This document shows, in pieces, positions 11,638-21,222 of a DNA stretch of 64,000 nt. Numbering within the stretch: the first letter of the stretch is position 1; every line of letters begins with the position of its first letter. The notes under the pieces were generated by a model. That model searched no databases and had not been told where the DNA came from. It was given only the letters and a program-made list of their open reading frames with translations. The position numbers and the translations under genes were made by a program. Source of the stretch: Pseudomonas poae (lineage in GTDB: Bacteria > Pseudomonadota > Gammaproteobacteria > Pseudomonadales > Pseudomonadaceae); contig CP034537.1 in NCBI GenBank assembly GCA_004000515.1, positions 3,920,001 through 3,984,000 of the forward strand, written 5' to 3'.

Positions 11638-12879
11638 ATGACCGACCAACACTGGGGACCGACCATCAGTGGCGACATCGTAGTCATCGGCGGCGGTTCG
11701 GCAGGCATCGGCCTGCTGGCCAGCCTGCTCAAGCGCGACCCCCACCTGAATATCACCCTGATCGAACCCAACGATTACCACTGCTACCAACCCGCCTGGA
11801 CCCTGGTGGGCGGCGGTGCCTACGATGTGAAAAAGACCCGTCGCCCCTTGGCTGACGTGCTGCCCAACGGCGTTGCCTGGATTCAGGCGGCCGTGACCGA
11901 CGTGCTGCCCGACGAAAAGACCCTGGTGCTCGACAGCGGCCAGCACATCACCTGGAACAACCTCATCGTGTGCCCCGGCCTACGCCTGGCCTGGGAAAAA
12001 TCGAAGGCCTGCAAGACACCCTCGGCCACAACGGCGTCACCTCCAACTACAGCTACGAACACGCCGCCTACACCTGGCAGTTGGTGCAGCAGCTCAAGGC
12101 TGGCAAGGCGATCTTTACCCAGCCAGCCATGCCGATCAAATGCGCGGGTGCGCCGCAAAAGCCCTGTACTTGTCGTGTGATCACTGGCTCAAACACGGCC
12201 ACCTGAAAAACATCGACGTGGAATTCAACCTCGCCGGCGCCGCGCTGTTTGGCGTGCCAACCTTTGTACCGCCGTTGATGGAATACGTGCACAAGTACAA
12301 CGCCCGCCTGGCGTTCACCTCCAACCTGGTCAAGGTCGATGGGCCTGCGCGCAAGGCCTGGTTCGAGGTCAAGGACGCCGAGGGCAATGCCACATTAGAA
12401 GAAAAATTCTTCGACCTGCTGCACGTCGTCCCGCCCCAAGTCGCCCCGGATTTCATCCGCCAGAGCCCGCTGTCCGACGCCGCCGGCTGGTGCGAAGTGA
12501 ACCCCACAGCCTGCAACATCTGCGTTATCCGCACGTCTTTGGCCTGGGCGATGTGTGCTCCACCACCAATGCCAAGACCGCGGCTGCGGTGCGCAAGCAG
12601 ATTGTGGTGGTGGCCGAGAACCTGCTGGCCCTGCGCAAACAGGCGCCGCTGCCGCTGAAATACGACGGCTACGGCTCGTGCCCGCTGACGGTGGAGAAGG
12701 GCAAGGTGGTGCTCGCCGAGTTCGGCTACGGTGGCAAGTTGCTGCCGACGTTCCCTCTTGATCCGACCCGGGCGCGGCGTTCGATGTGGTTCCTCAAGGC
12801 CACGCTGCTGCCGTGGTTCTACTGGAACGGCATGCTCAAGGGTCGTGAGTGGCTGACTCGCCTGAGCAAGGTGGACTGA
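11638..12879 (+). CDS. sqr: Sulfide:quinone oxidoreductase
   Basis: FAD-dependent enzyme that oxidises sulfide to a persulfide and passes electrons to quinone at the membrane. The FAD motif VVIGGGSAGIGLL is at about residue 15. The cysteine-bearing PIKCAGAPQK segment and the C-terminal YGSCPLTVEKGKVVLAEFGY are typical of type II (mitochondrial-like) SQR. Three single bases are missing: A in 11996-12000, G near 12161 and C in 12502-12505. Restored, the protein has 414 aa. It is followed without a gap by tauE (TGA then ATG at 12880). Confidence 0.86.
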
Positions 12880-13692
12880 ATGCTGCTGGCCACTGTGTTG
12901 GGATTATTGATGGGCCTGGTGATGGGCCTGACCGGTGCGGGTGGCGGCATCCTTGGGGTGCCGGCGCTGGTACTGGGCTTGGGCCTGAGCATGACCCAGG
13001 CCGCGCCGGTGTCGCTGCTCGCTGTCGGTGCGGCGGCGGCGGTCGGTGCGATCGACGGCTTGCGCCATGGCCTGGTGCGTTACCGCGCCGCGCTGTTGAT
13101 CGCCTTGCTCGGCGCGCTGTTTTCGCCGGTGGGTGTGTTTCTCGCCCACCAATTGCCGGAAGCGCTGCTGATGGGCTTGTTCAGCGCGTTGATGGTGCTG
13201 GTGGCGTGGCGCATGTTGCAGCGCGAAAAAACCGAGCCGGGGCCGAGTGACCATGGCACCGCGTCCTGGGGCCAAAAGAACTGCATGCTCAACCAGCAGA
13301 CCGGGCGCTTGGCGTGGACCGCCAAATGCACCACGACCCTGGCCGCCCTCGGTGCGGTGACCGGTGCTGTCTCCGGCCTGCTTGGCGTGGGCGGTGGCTT
13401 CCTGATCGTGCCAGCGTTCAAGCAGCTCACTGATGTGCAGATGCGCGGCATTGTCGCGACCTCGCTGATGGTGATCAGCCTGATCTCGCTGATCGGCGTG
13501 GCGGGGGCGTTCCATGCCGGTGTGCGCATCGAGCCGGTGGGCTGGGTGTTTATCGGCGCGAGCATCGTTGGCATGTTGGCCGGCCGGCGCCTGTGCTCGG
13601 TGATTCCTGCGCGCACCTTGCAGGTCGGCTCTGCGAGCCTGTGTGTACTGGTGGCCGTTGGCATGTTGATCAAGGCCGGTCTTACGCACTAA
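12880..13692 (+). CDS. tauE: TauE/SafE-family sulfite exporter
   Basis: 270-aa integral membrane protein with the internally repeated GLTGAGGGILGVPALV and GLLGVGGGFLIVPAF motifs of the TauE/SafE family and eight or so hydrophobic segments. As in other bigR operons it would remove sulfite formed by SQR plus the persulfide dioxygenase. Frame intact; start codon immediately follows the sqr stop. Confidence 0.85.
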   Translation: MLLATVLGLLMGLVMGLTGAGGGILGVPALVLGLGLSMTQAAPVSLLAVGAAAAVGAIDGLRHGLVRYRAALLIALLGALFSPVGVFLAHQLPEALLMGLFSALMVLVAWRMLQREKTEPGPSDHGTASWGQKNCMLNQQTGRLAWTAKCTTTLAALGAVTGAVSGLLGVGGGFLIVPAFKQLTDVQMRGIVATSLMVISLISLIGVAGAFHAGVRIEPVGWVFIGASIVGMLAGRRLCSVIPARTLQVGSASLCVLVAVGMLIKAGLTH

Positions 13693-13837
13693 GTGCCGGG
13701 CCCGGCTTACACCCAACTTGGCGGGCACCCGCGGCCCGTCCAAAGCACTCTGAAACCTAGGCCAACGCAGCGTATGCCGAGGCCTTGGCCCTTTCGATAA
13801 TCGCCTCCGACATCAAGTCCCCGTTGCGGAGCGCGCC

Positions 13838-15012
13838 ATGCATAACAATAAGAATCTCCCCCTGCGTTTGTTGCCTGCCTTTCTCGTCAGCCTGGGCCTC
13901 AGCCCGTTCGCCGACGCCGAGATCATGCTGTACGACAAAGACGAAACCACCTTTTCCACCGATGGCTACATCAACGCTTTCTACGTCAACAGCGACGTCG
14001 ACCGCGCGGGTGACCAATATGACCGCCGCCAGTCGCGGGTGAAGATGGGCTTCTTGCCCAACTACCTGGGCTTCAACATGACCAAGCAGGTTGACGACCT
14101 CAAGCTTGGCGCTCGCGCATCGTTCTGGGTCACCATCAACGACAGCGAAACCAACGGCACCGACACCGCCATCGACGTGCGCCAGTTCTACGGCACGGTG
14201 GCAAACAAGGAATGGGGCGAAGTGTTGATCGGCAAGGACTTCGGCCTGTTCGCCCGCTCCAACATCCTGCTCGATGAATTGCTCGCCGGTTACGGCCAGG
14301 TCAGCGACAGCCTCGGTCTGGTGGACGGTGGCGGTGTGTCGTTCGGCAATATCGGCAGCGGCTACCCATACCCGTTTCCCACCTCGCAGATCACCTACCG
14401 CACGCCCGTGATGGACGGCCTGCGCATCGCCGTCGGCATCATGGACCCGGTGGACACCAACGACAGCAGCCCGTTGGGCAAGGCCTACCAGAAGAACCCG
14501 CGCACCGAGAGCGAGATCACCTACCAGTTCGACGTGGGCGGGGCGAAGATCTACAGCTGGCTCAACGGCAGCTACCAGACCTCCGACAACACCGACTCGA
14601 CCGTGGCCAGCGTTACTTCCAAGGGCCTGGGCTACGGTGTGCAAGCGAAGATGGGCGGCTTGTCGCTGACAGGTTCCGGCTTCCAGGCCAAGGGCATCAA
14701 CCCGTTTTTCACCAACAATGCCGGGGAAGCCACCCTGCGCAACGTCGACAGCAACGGCTACCTGGTGCAGGGCTCGTACAAGCTCGGCAAGAACCGCTTG
14801 GCGTTGTCTTACGGCAAGACCAAGGACGATGGCAACGGCGTGGTGGGCAGCGGGGCGGATTATGAAACCCGTGGGATTGCGCTGTTTCATGACGTGAATG
14901 ACAACTTGAAGCTGGTGGCGGAGTACAACCAGTTCCAGATCAAGGGCATGACACCAGTGCGCAGAATGAAGACACCGACACTTTTGCAGTAGGTGCCGTC
15001 TTGACTTGGTAA
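13838..15012 (+). CDS. Outer-membrane porin (general Gram-negative porin type)
   Basis: Signal peptide MHNNKNLPLRLLPAFLVSLG...ADA, then a beta-barrel pattern: alternating hydrophobic strands, Tyr/Gly/Asp-rich turns, and a C-terminal strand ending in aromatic Trp (GAVLTW). One C is missing near 14947; restored, the protein is 391 aa and ends at TAA 15010-15012. Substrate unknown. It lies upstream of nosP at the border of the ped cluster and could admit alcohols, but nothing in the sequence proves that. Confidence 0.7.
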
Positions 15013-15023
15013 CCCGTTCAAAC

Positions 15024-15087
15024 CTGTGGGAGCTGGCTTGCCTGCGGTAGCGATGTACCTGACACATTGCTATCGCAGGCAAGCCAA
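15024..15087. repeat. REPIN, shortened centre and damaged right arm
   Basis: CTGTGGGAGCTGGCTTGCCTGC, a mutated GGTAGCGATG core, a short spacer, then TTGCTATCGCAGGCAAGCC without the terminal CTCCCACA. Directly downstream of the porin stop. Confidence 0.8.
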
Positions 15088-15134
15088 TACTCTCCAGTGT
15101 TCCTGGGAACCTCATCCCATAGCATCCCCCCACC

Positions 15135-15150
15135 CAGTACCCAAGTAGCA
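15135..15150. promoter_or_regulatory. Ped box upstream of nosP
   Basis: CAGTACCCAAGTAGCA lies 55-70 bp before the nosP start. It matches 13 of 15 positions of the boxes at 19689 and 23456 upstream of ped genes (AGTACCAARGTAGTAG). Role as a LuxR-type response-regulator site is inferred. Confidence 0.5.
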
Positions 15151-15204
15151 TAGGGCCCACCCCTTGGCCTTCGTACACTGATACCTCAGAGGGGGAAACC
15201 AACG

Positions 15205-16350
15205 ATGCACAACAGTGAAGGCGTAGTCAGCGCCATGTCCCAGGCCAACGACCCCGGGCAGGCGGCTGAAGAGTTGGCCCGCCAACTGCTGCATCCGTAC
15301 CTGGGGTTTGTGCTGTTTTTCTGCTCCGCCTCCTACGACCTCCAGGCCCTGGGCCAAGCCCTGCAACAGTGTTTCGGCAATGTGCGCGTAGTGGGTTGCA
15401 CCAGCGCCGGCGAGATCACGCCCCAAGGCTACGACCGCAATTGCATCACGGCGGTGGGCTTCAACCATGCGCATTTTTCCATCGCCACCGAGCTGATCGA
15501 CCAGGTGGAAAATTTCAGCCTGATCGGCGCCCAGGACATGGTCGAACGCCTTGTGGGCGGCTGCCGCAGCAATACGCTCGCGCCGATCAAGGGCAACACC
15601 TTTGCCCTGACCTTGCTCGACGGCCTGTCCAGTCGCGAAGAGATGGTCCTCGCCGCCCTCAGCGCAGCCTTGGGGGATATTCCGCATTTCGGCGGCTCGG
15701 CGGGGGATGACAACTTTCTCACCCACACCCACGTGTACTTCAACGGCGTGTTCCACAGCGGCGCGGCGGTGGTGGTGCTGGTCAATACCTGGCTGGATTT
15801 CGAGGTGTTCACCACCCACCACATCCTGCCGCGCACGGAAAAACTGGTGGTGACCGGCGCCGATAGCCCGTCGCGCCGGGTGTTTGAACTCAATGCCGAA
15901 CCCGCCGCCGAAGAGTACGCGCGGCACATCGGCGTGGCGGTGGCCGACCTTGACCACCGCATCTTCGCTGCCCACCCGTTGGCGGTGCGCATCCACGACC
16001 AGTACTACATACGTGCGATCCAGCAGGTGCACGAGGACCTCAGCCTGAGTTTCTACTGCGCGGTGGAGAACGGCATTGTGCTGACCGTGATGAAACCCGG
16101 CCCGATCCTGCCCAACCTGGAAGCCTTGTTCGACGGCCTGCAATCGCGCCTCGGCGACCTGTTGCTGACCATCGGCTGCGACTGCTTTTTGCGCCGCCTG
16201 GAGCTGGAAGACAGCGGCGACCTGGAACAGATCGGCCGCTACCTGCAGGGCCAGCGGGTGATGGGCTTCAACACCTACGGAGAACAGTTCAATGGCATGC
16301 ACATCAACCAGACCTTCACCGGGGTCGCCATTGCCCGTGGCCGACGCTGA
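15205..16350 (+). CDS. nosP: FIST-domain nitric-oxide sensor NosP
   Basis: 381-aa cytosolic protein with FIST_N (about 30-220) and FIST_C (about 225-370) domains; recognisable stretches include GCTSAGEITPQGYD and FGGSAGDDNFL. In P. aeruginosa NosP binds haem and NO and controls the co-encoded kinase NahK, affecting biofilm dispersal. A purine-rich GAGGGGGAAA precedes the ATG. It overlaps the start of nahK by 14 bp, so the two are co-translated. Intact frame. Confidence 0.85.
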   Translation: MHNSEGVVSAMSQANDPGQAAEELARQLLHPYLGFVLFFCSASYDLQALGQALQQCFGNVRVVGCTSAGEITPQGYDRNCITAVGFNHAHFSIATELIDQVENFSLIGAQDMVERLVGGCRSNTLAPIKGNTFALTLLDGLSSREEMVLAALSAALGDIPHFGGSAGDDNFLTHTHVYFNGVFHSGAAVVVLVNTWLDFEVFTTHHILPRTEKLVVTGADSPSRRVFELNAEPAAEEYARHIGVAVADLDHRIFAAHPLAVRIHDQYYIRAIQQVHEDLSLSFYCAVENGIVLTVMKPGPILPNLEALFDGLQSRLGDLLLTIGCDCFLRRLELEDSGDLEQIGRYLQGQRVMGFNTYGEQFNGMHINQTFTGVAIARGRR

Positions 16351-18232
16351 ACTGCTCGCCCAGGTCTCCCGGCTGCAGCAGGACAACCGCAAGCTTGCGC
16401 GGATCAATGCGGCGCTGATCGAGCGCATCGAGTCCGGCATGACCCAGGGCAACAACCCGTACACGACCTTCCAGCATTCGGTGGTGCTGGCCGAGCAGGT
16501 GCGCGAACGCACCGACGCGCTCAACCAGGCAATGGCCGAACTCAAGGCCAGCAACCACTTGCTGATCAACGCCCGCCTGCGTGCCGAAACACTGCGTGGC
16601 GAACAGGCTGCCGCGCAAAAGGCCCAGGAAAGCGAACGCTGGATTCGCCTGATCACCGACAACGTACCGGCGCTGATCGGCTACCTGAATGCCGACCTGG
16701 TCTACGAGTTCACCAATAAAGTCTATGAAGAATGGTATTGCTGGCCGCGCGGCATGATGCTTGGCCAGAGCCTGCGCGAAGTGCACAGCGAACAGCACTG
16801 CCAGCGCCTGGATGCCTACGTCACCCGCGCCCTGGCCGGTGAAAGCGTGACCTTCGAATTTGCCGAAACCAACATCAATAACCAGGAGCGCTACATGCTG
16901 CGTTCCTATGTGCCGAACATGCTGGCCAGTGGCGAAGTGGTGGGGATCTTCGTACTGATCCGCGACATCACCGAACGCCGCCGCACCGCCGAAGCCTTGC
17001 ACCAGGCCTATCAACATCTTGAACAACGGGTGGCCCAGCGCACCTCGGAACTTACCTCGCTCAATGACCAACTGCTCAAGGAAATCGACGAACGCCGGCG
17101 CATGGAAACCCGCCTGCGCGAAGCCAAATTGGAGGCCGAGCAGGCCAACCTGTCGAAGACCAAGTTCCTCGCCGCCGTCAGCCATGACCTGCTGCAACCG
17201 CTCAACGCCGCCCGGCTGTTTACCAGCGCACTCTTGGAACGCCCCAGCGAAACCCTGGTGCGCAACGTGAGCAATTCCCTGGAAGACGTGGAAAACCTGC
17301 TGGGCACCCTGGTGGATATTTCCAAGCTGGACGCCGGGGTGATCAAGGCCGATATCGCCCCGTTCGCCCTCAGTGAACTGCTGGACAACCTCGCCGCCGA
17401 GTACACCGAATTGGCCCGCGCCGAAGGCCTGCAATTGCACTTTGTCGGCTGCTCGGCGCTGGTGCGCAGCGACATCCAGCTGCTGGCGCGGATCCTGCGC
17501 AACCTGCTGAGCAATGCGCTGCGCTACACCTACAAAGGCCGCGTGGTCCTCGGTTGCCGACGCCAGCACCAGCGCTTGTTGATCCAGGTGTGGGACAGCG
17601 GCATGGGCATTGCCGAAGAACGCTTGGAAGAAATTTTCCAGGAGTTCAAGCGCGGCGATGTGCAGCGCCCGGACCAGGATCGCGGGCTCGGCTTGGGCCT
17701 GGCCATTGTCGAAAAAATCGCCGGGATCCTGGGGCACCGCATCACCGTCAAATCCCTGGCCGGGCAAAGGCTCGATGTTTTGTGTGGAAGTGCCGCTGAG
17801 CGCCACTGCACCCAAGTCACTGCCGATGCCGTGCATGAGCGAGCCGATGCTGGAACGCCTGCAAGGCGCGCGGGTGTGGTGCTGGATAACGACGCGGCGA
17901 TTTGCGCCGGCATGCGCACGCTGCTGGAAGGCTGGGGTTGCCGGGTGGTCACCGCCTTGTCGGAACAGGACCTGGCGCGGCAGGTGGACAACTACCATGC
18001 CGAGGCCGATTTGTTGATTGCCGACTACCACTTGGATGACGACCAGAACGGCGTGGACGCCGTGGCCCGTATCAATGCCCGGCGCGGCAGCGCGGTGCCG
18101 GCGTTGATGATCACGGCCAACTACAGCAATGAGTTGAAGCAGCAGATTCGGGAGTTGGGGCATACGTTGATGCATAAGCCGGTGCGGCCGATGAAGTTGA
18201 AAACGGCGATGAGTCACCTACTCGGCAAATAA
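16337..18232 (+). CDS. nahK: Hybrid histidine kinase NahK (ErcS'-like)
   Basis: I choose GTG 16337 (VADAELLAQVSRLQQ) inside the end of nosP; an upstream ATG at 16292 would lie deep in nosP. Domains: N-terminal coiled coil, PAS (about 100-215), second coiled coil, HisKA with phospho-His about 283 (AVSHDLLQPLNAARLF), HATPase (GLGLGLAIVEKIAGILG) and a C-terminal receiver with Asp about 563 (LLIADYHLDDD). The open frame is continuous but contains two compensating errors, one extra base at 17766-17768 and one missing G at 17878-17879. The roughly 37 residues between them are therefore mistranslated and should read like GSMFCVEVPL...VWVLDNDAAIC. True size about 631 aa. Partner of NosP; phospho-output partner not in the window. 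Confidence 0.82.
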   Translation: MADAELLAQVSRLQQDNRKLARINAALIERIESGMTQGNNPYTTFQHSVVLAEQVRERTDALNQAMAELKASNHLLINARLRAETLRGEQAAAQKAQESERWIRLITDNVPALIGYLNADLVYEFTNKVYEEWYCWPRGMMLGQSLREVHSEQHCQRLDAYVTRALAGESVTFEFAETNINNQERYMLRSYVPNMLASGEVVGIFVLIRDITERRRTAEALHQAYQHLEQRVAQRTSELTSLNDQLLKEIDERRRMETRLREAKLEAEQANLSKTKFLAAVSHDLLQPLNAARLFTSALLERPSETLVRNVSNSLEDVENLLGTLVDISKLDAGVIKADIAPFALSELLDNLAAEYTELARAEGLQLHFVGCSALVRSDIQLLARILRNLLSNALRYTYKGRVVLGCRRQHQRLLIQVWDSGMGIAEERLEEIFQEFKRGDVQRPDQDRGLGLGLAIVEKIAGILGHRITVKSLAGQRLDVLCGSAAERHCTQVTADAVHERADAGTPARRAGVVLDNDAAICAGMRTLLEGWGCRVVTALSEQDLARQVDNYHAEADLLIADYHLDDDQNGVDAVARINARRGSAVPALMITANYSNELKQQIRELGHTLMHKPVRPMKLKTAMSHLLGK

Positions 18233-18261
18233 ACACCGAACGCTCATCCATTGGAGATCAA

Positions 18262-18352
18262 CTGTGGGAGCTGGCTTGCCTGCGATAGCGGTGTATCAGT
18301 GACACATGTGCAAGCTGACCCACTGCTATCGCAGGCAAGCCAGCTCCCACAT
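18262..18352. repeat. REPIN (complete)
   Basis: Inverted pair of GTGGGAGCTGGCTTGCCTGC REPs with the GATAGCGGTG / CACTGCTATC cores, between convergent nahK and erbR. Confidence 0.92.
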
Positions 18353-18375
18353 GTTGACCGCATTCTCCTGAGGCA

Positions 18376-19041
18376 TCAGCGGCGCAGGTACGAGCCGAAG
18401 TCGATGTCCCCGGCACTCAGGATCGCCTGCACCCGATTATGCACATTCAACTTGCGCAAGATCGCCGACACATGGGCCTTCACCGTGGTCTCGGCAATTT
18501 CCAGCGTATAGGCAATCTGCTTGTTCGATTCCCCCTTGGTCATGCGCTCCAACACCAGCAACTGCTTGCGCGTCAGGGCTTGCAGCAGTTCCGGCGCAAA
18601 GCTCGGGTTGTCGTTGAGGCGGCGTTGGCTGGGGTTTTTCTGGGTGCGGATGATGTCCGGCGGCAGGTACACGTTGCCGTTGAGAATCTGCTGGATCGCC
18701 TCGGTCATTTGCAGGCGTGGCGAGGACTTGGTGATAAAGCCTACGGCGCCGTAGGTGATGGCTTGCAGCACGATCTGCTTGTCTTGCTCAGCCGAGACGA
18801 TCACCACCGGAATCGTCGGTGACTCGTTGCGCAGGTTGATCAGGCCGTTGAGGCCGTGCATGCCGGGCATGTTCAGGTCCAGCAGGATCAGGTCAAGGTC
18901 GTCGTGGTCCTGGGTCAGGGCGAGGGCGCTGTCCAGGTCGGCGGTTTCCATCACGTCACTGCCGGGGAAACCGTCGCTGATCACGTTGTGGATCGCTTCG
19001 CGAAACAGCGGGTGATCGTCGGCGATCAGGATTTTGTACAT
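18376..19041 (-). CDS. erbR: LuxR-type response regulator of PQQ-alcohol oxidation (ErbR/AgmR/PedR1)
   Basis: 221-aa NarL/LuxR-family regulator: receiver domain with phospho-Asp in [13 protein letters not shown] (about residue 55), and a C-terminal HTH ([22 protein letters not shown], then [18 protein letters not shown]). Orthologues ErbR/AgmR (PA1978) and PedR1 activate ethanol/phenylethanol oxidation genes. No cognate kinase is adjacent; the hybrid kinases at either end of the cluster are candidates. Intact frame, 27 bp downstream of the CXXCW gene on the same strand. Confidence 0.88.
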   Translation of the reverse strand: MYKILIADDHPLFREAIHNVISDGFPGSDVMETADLDSALALTQDHDDLDLILLDLNMPGMHGLNGLINLRNESPTIPVVIVSAEQDKQIVLQAITYGAVGFITKSSPRLQMTEAIQQILNGNVYLPPDIIRTQKNPSQRRLNDNPSFAPELLQALTRKQLLVLERMTKGESNKQIAYTLEIAETTVKAHVSAILRKLNVHNRVQAILSAGDIDFGSYLRR

Positions 19042-19068
19042 GGCCGTTCACCTTCTTGTTGTGGTTTT

Positions 19069-19608
19069 TTATTCAAAGGGTTCGGGTGTTGCAGCCATCA
19101 ATGGCAGTTTTGCCGCTTCCCATGCGTCCAAGCCGTCGCGATACCAATACACAGAGGTATAGCCCAGTTGGGTGGCTCGTTTTACCGCGTTCCAACTCAG
19201 CCAGCAATCGGAGCGGCAGTAGAAAACCACCGGCTTGCTCATGTTGCCGCTGGTGAATTTATACAGGTGCCGCACGAAGTAGCCTTGCCATTCGGGTGTA
19301 AGGTCGCCGTCACCGGTATTGGCCAGCCAATGGCTGCCCGGCAGGTTGGCATGGGGCTGGTCTTCGATGAAGCGGTCTTGCAGCCATTGGCGGCGGTACA
19401 CGTCGATCAGCACCGGCGCCGGGGTCTGCTCGAGCAGGGCTTGCAGGGCCGGGGTGTCGACGATGGTCGCACCCGGCAGGTGATCGGGCGTGGGGCTGCG
19501 GTACAGGCTGATGCGATAGCCGTCAGCGGAAAACAGCGGGGTGTCGGCCTGGGCGTTGGCGCACAGCAGGCACAGCAAGGCCAACAGGGGCAGTCGGGCG
19601 GGCAGCAT
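19069..19608 (-). CDS. PQQ-catabolism-associated CXXCW-motif protein (rhodanese-like)
   Basis: 179 aa when started at ATG 19608 (MLPARLPLLALLCLLCANAQA signal peptide), preferred over an upstream in-frame ATG at 19731 that lies within pedC. Periplasmic rhodanese-like fold with the hallmark CRSDCW motif (FYCRSDCWLSWNAVKRA) near residue 145. Members of this family occur only beside PQQ-dependent alcohol dehydrogenases; no activity is known. The two Cys could carry out thiol-disulfide or sulfur transfer. A ped box lies 81-97 bp upstream. Confidence 0.85.
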   Translation of the reverse strand: MLPARLPLLALLCLLCANAQADTPLFSADGYRISLYRSPTPDHLPGATIVDTPALQALLEQTPAPVLIDVYRRQWLQDRFIEDQPHANLPGSHWLANTGDGDLTPEWQGYFVRHLYKFTSGNMSKPVVFYCRSDCWLSWNAVKRATQLGYTSVYWYRDGLDAWEAAKLPLMAATPEPFE

Positions 19609-19639
19609 GGCGGGTCCAATCCTTATAGTTATGCCGCCA

Positions 19640-20497
19640 TTACACGCCAGTCCCGCTGCCTTGGGAATGCGACGATAGACACGAAAACCAGTACCAAAGT
19701 AGTAGATCAGCTCTTTTGCGCAGCGCGGCATGTTGTGGGTTGAACGTCAGCACCGCCAACACTACGAACACCACGGTCAGGCCTAGGCATACCGCCAGGG
19801 CCAGGCCGGCAAAGCGTTCATACAGGGCAAAGCGCACCAACTCCACCGCGTGGGTGAACGGGTTGATCGCGCACAACCAATACAGCCACTCGCTGGAGTC
19901 ACGCATTTTCCACAGCGGGTAGAGCGCCGAGGAGATGAAGAACAACGGGAAGATCACGAAATTCATCACCCCGGCGAAGTTCTCCAATTGCCGGATCGCG
20001 TTGGACAGCAGCAACCCCAGCGCACTGAGCATCAAGGCAACCAGCAGCAGCGCTGGCAAGGCGATCAACAAACCCATGGCCGGAGGCTGTACGCCATACA
20101 CCCAGGCAATCGCCAGGAACCCGTATACCTGCAACAGCGAAATCAACGAGGTAGCCAACAGCTTGCTGCACAGCAGGAACGTGCGTGGCAACGGGCTGGT
20201 GAGCAGCACGCGCATGCTGCCCATCTCGCGGTCATAAACCATCGACAACGAGCCTTGCATACCGTTGAACAGCAGGATCATGCAGGCCAGCCCTGGGATG
20301 ATGTACACCTCGTAGGGGATGTAGGTGTCGTAGGGCTCGATCACCGAAATACCCAGCGCCGCCCGAAAGCCTGCGGCGAATACCAGCAGCCACAGCAGCG
20401 GCCGCACCAGGGCGCTGAGAAAGCGTGTGCGCTGCAACACGAAGCGCAGCCATTCGCGCAGCACGATGCCGTTGAAGCATTGCCAGTAGGCGTTCAT
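19640..20497 (-). CDS. pedC: ABC-2 type efflux permease of the PQQ-alcohol cluster (PedC-like)
   Basis: 285-aa membrane protein with about six hydrophobic segments and the ABC-2 permease signature (NGMQGSLSMVYDREMGSMRVLLTSPLPR). It matches permeases found exclusively in PQQ-alcohol dehydrogenase contexts. Start ATG at 20497 overlaps the ATPase stop (ATGA). The last ~25 codons include a ped box for the next gene (19689-19705). Substrate unknown; direction is expected to be export. Confidence 0.82.
   Translation of the reverse strand: MNAYWQCFNGIVLREWLRFVLQRTRFLSALVRPLLWLLVFAAGFRAALGISVIEPYDTYIPYEVYIIPGLACMILLFNGMQGSLSMVYDREMGSMRVLLTSPLPRTFLLCSKLLATSLISLLQVYGFLAIAWVYGVQPPAMGLLIALPALLLVALMLSALGLLLSNAIRQLENFAGVMNFVIFPLFFISSALYPLWKMRDSSEWLYWLCAINPFTHAVELVRFALYERFAGLALAVCLGLTVVFVVLAVLTFNPQHAALRKRADLLLWYWFSCLSSHSQGSGTGV
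19689..19705. promoter_or_regulatory. Ped box upstream of the CXXCW gene
   Basis: CAGTACCAAAGTAGTAG sits inside the 3' end of pedC, 81 bp before the CXXCW start. It differs from the box at 23456 by a single base. Confidence 0.5.
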
Positions 20498-21222
20498 GCC
20501 GGGGCTCCTTTAGTGGTCAAGCGCGCGAACAGTTGGCCCAGGTCGTCGCCTTGTTCCAGCAGCAGGTCGTCGAGCTGCCCGCTGGCGACCAGACGGCCCT
20601 GATGCAGGATCATCAAGGCATCGTCGGCGTCTACTTCGTCCAGCAGATGGGTAGTCCATAGCACGCTGATGCCCTGTTCCTGGCACAGTGTGCGCACATG
20701 TTGGTTCAGCGCCAAACGGCTGGCCGGGTCGAGGCCGACGCTGGCTTCATCGAGCAACAGCAGGCGCGGCTCATGCAGCAGGGCGCGGGCGATTTCTACT
20801 CGGCGCCGGTGGCCGCCGTTAAGTTCGCGGACCTTTTCCCGGCGCCGCTCGCCCAACGCCTGGCGGGCCAGTTCGGCCTCGACCCGCAACCCGGTTTCGC
20901 GGCGTGACAGGCCATGCAGCGCGGCGTGATAACGCAGGTTCTGTTCGACGCTGAGGTCCAGGTCCAGTGTGCTTTGCTGGAACACCACGCCGAGTTGCTG
21001 AAGTGCTGCGCGGGGGCCTCACGCAATGAATAACCCCGACGCGAATGTCCCCACTCTGCAAGTCATACAGGCGCGTAAGCAGCGCAATCAACGTCGACTT
21101 GCCCGCGCCATTGGGCCCCAGCAGCGCGGTAAATCGGCCGGGGCCAGGCTGAAGTTCACATCCACCAAGGCGTTGCGTGCGCCGTAGGCAAAGCTGACGG
21201 CACTGACGTCAAGCGCGTTCAT
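20494..21222 (-). CDS. ABC efflux ATPase, PQQ-alcohol dehydrogenase system
   Basis: ATP-binding partner of PedC. The Walker A region [15 protein letters not shown]-loop [12 protein letters not shown], a degenerate signature [16 protein letters not shown] and Walker [15 protein letters not shown] are all present, followed by the H-loop [10 protein letters not shown]. Three single bases are missing (G-run 21140-21143, C-run 21034-21037, G-run 21012-21016); the restored protein has 243 aa. The ATG at 21222 overlaps the stop of the beta-propeller gene (ATGA), and the stop overlaps the pedC start. Note the signature: LNGGHRRR replaces the usual LSGGQ-type sequence. Confidence 0.85.

Noticed and set aside
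13757..15202. 481-aa open frame on the minus strand opposite the porin
   Set aside because: Antisense of a well-supported porin gene. High-GC Pseudomonas DNA gives long open frames on the opposite strand. No start site or family resemblance.
16316..18217. 633-aa open frame opposite nahK
   Set aside because: Shadow of the kinase; composition is rich in His/Gln/Val without domain motifs, as expected for an antisense frame.
18376..18410. Truncation of ErbR by the nearby REPIN
   Set aside because: The protein ends normally after its HTH ([11 protein letters not shown]) before the REPIN begins.
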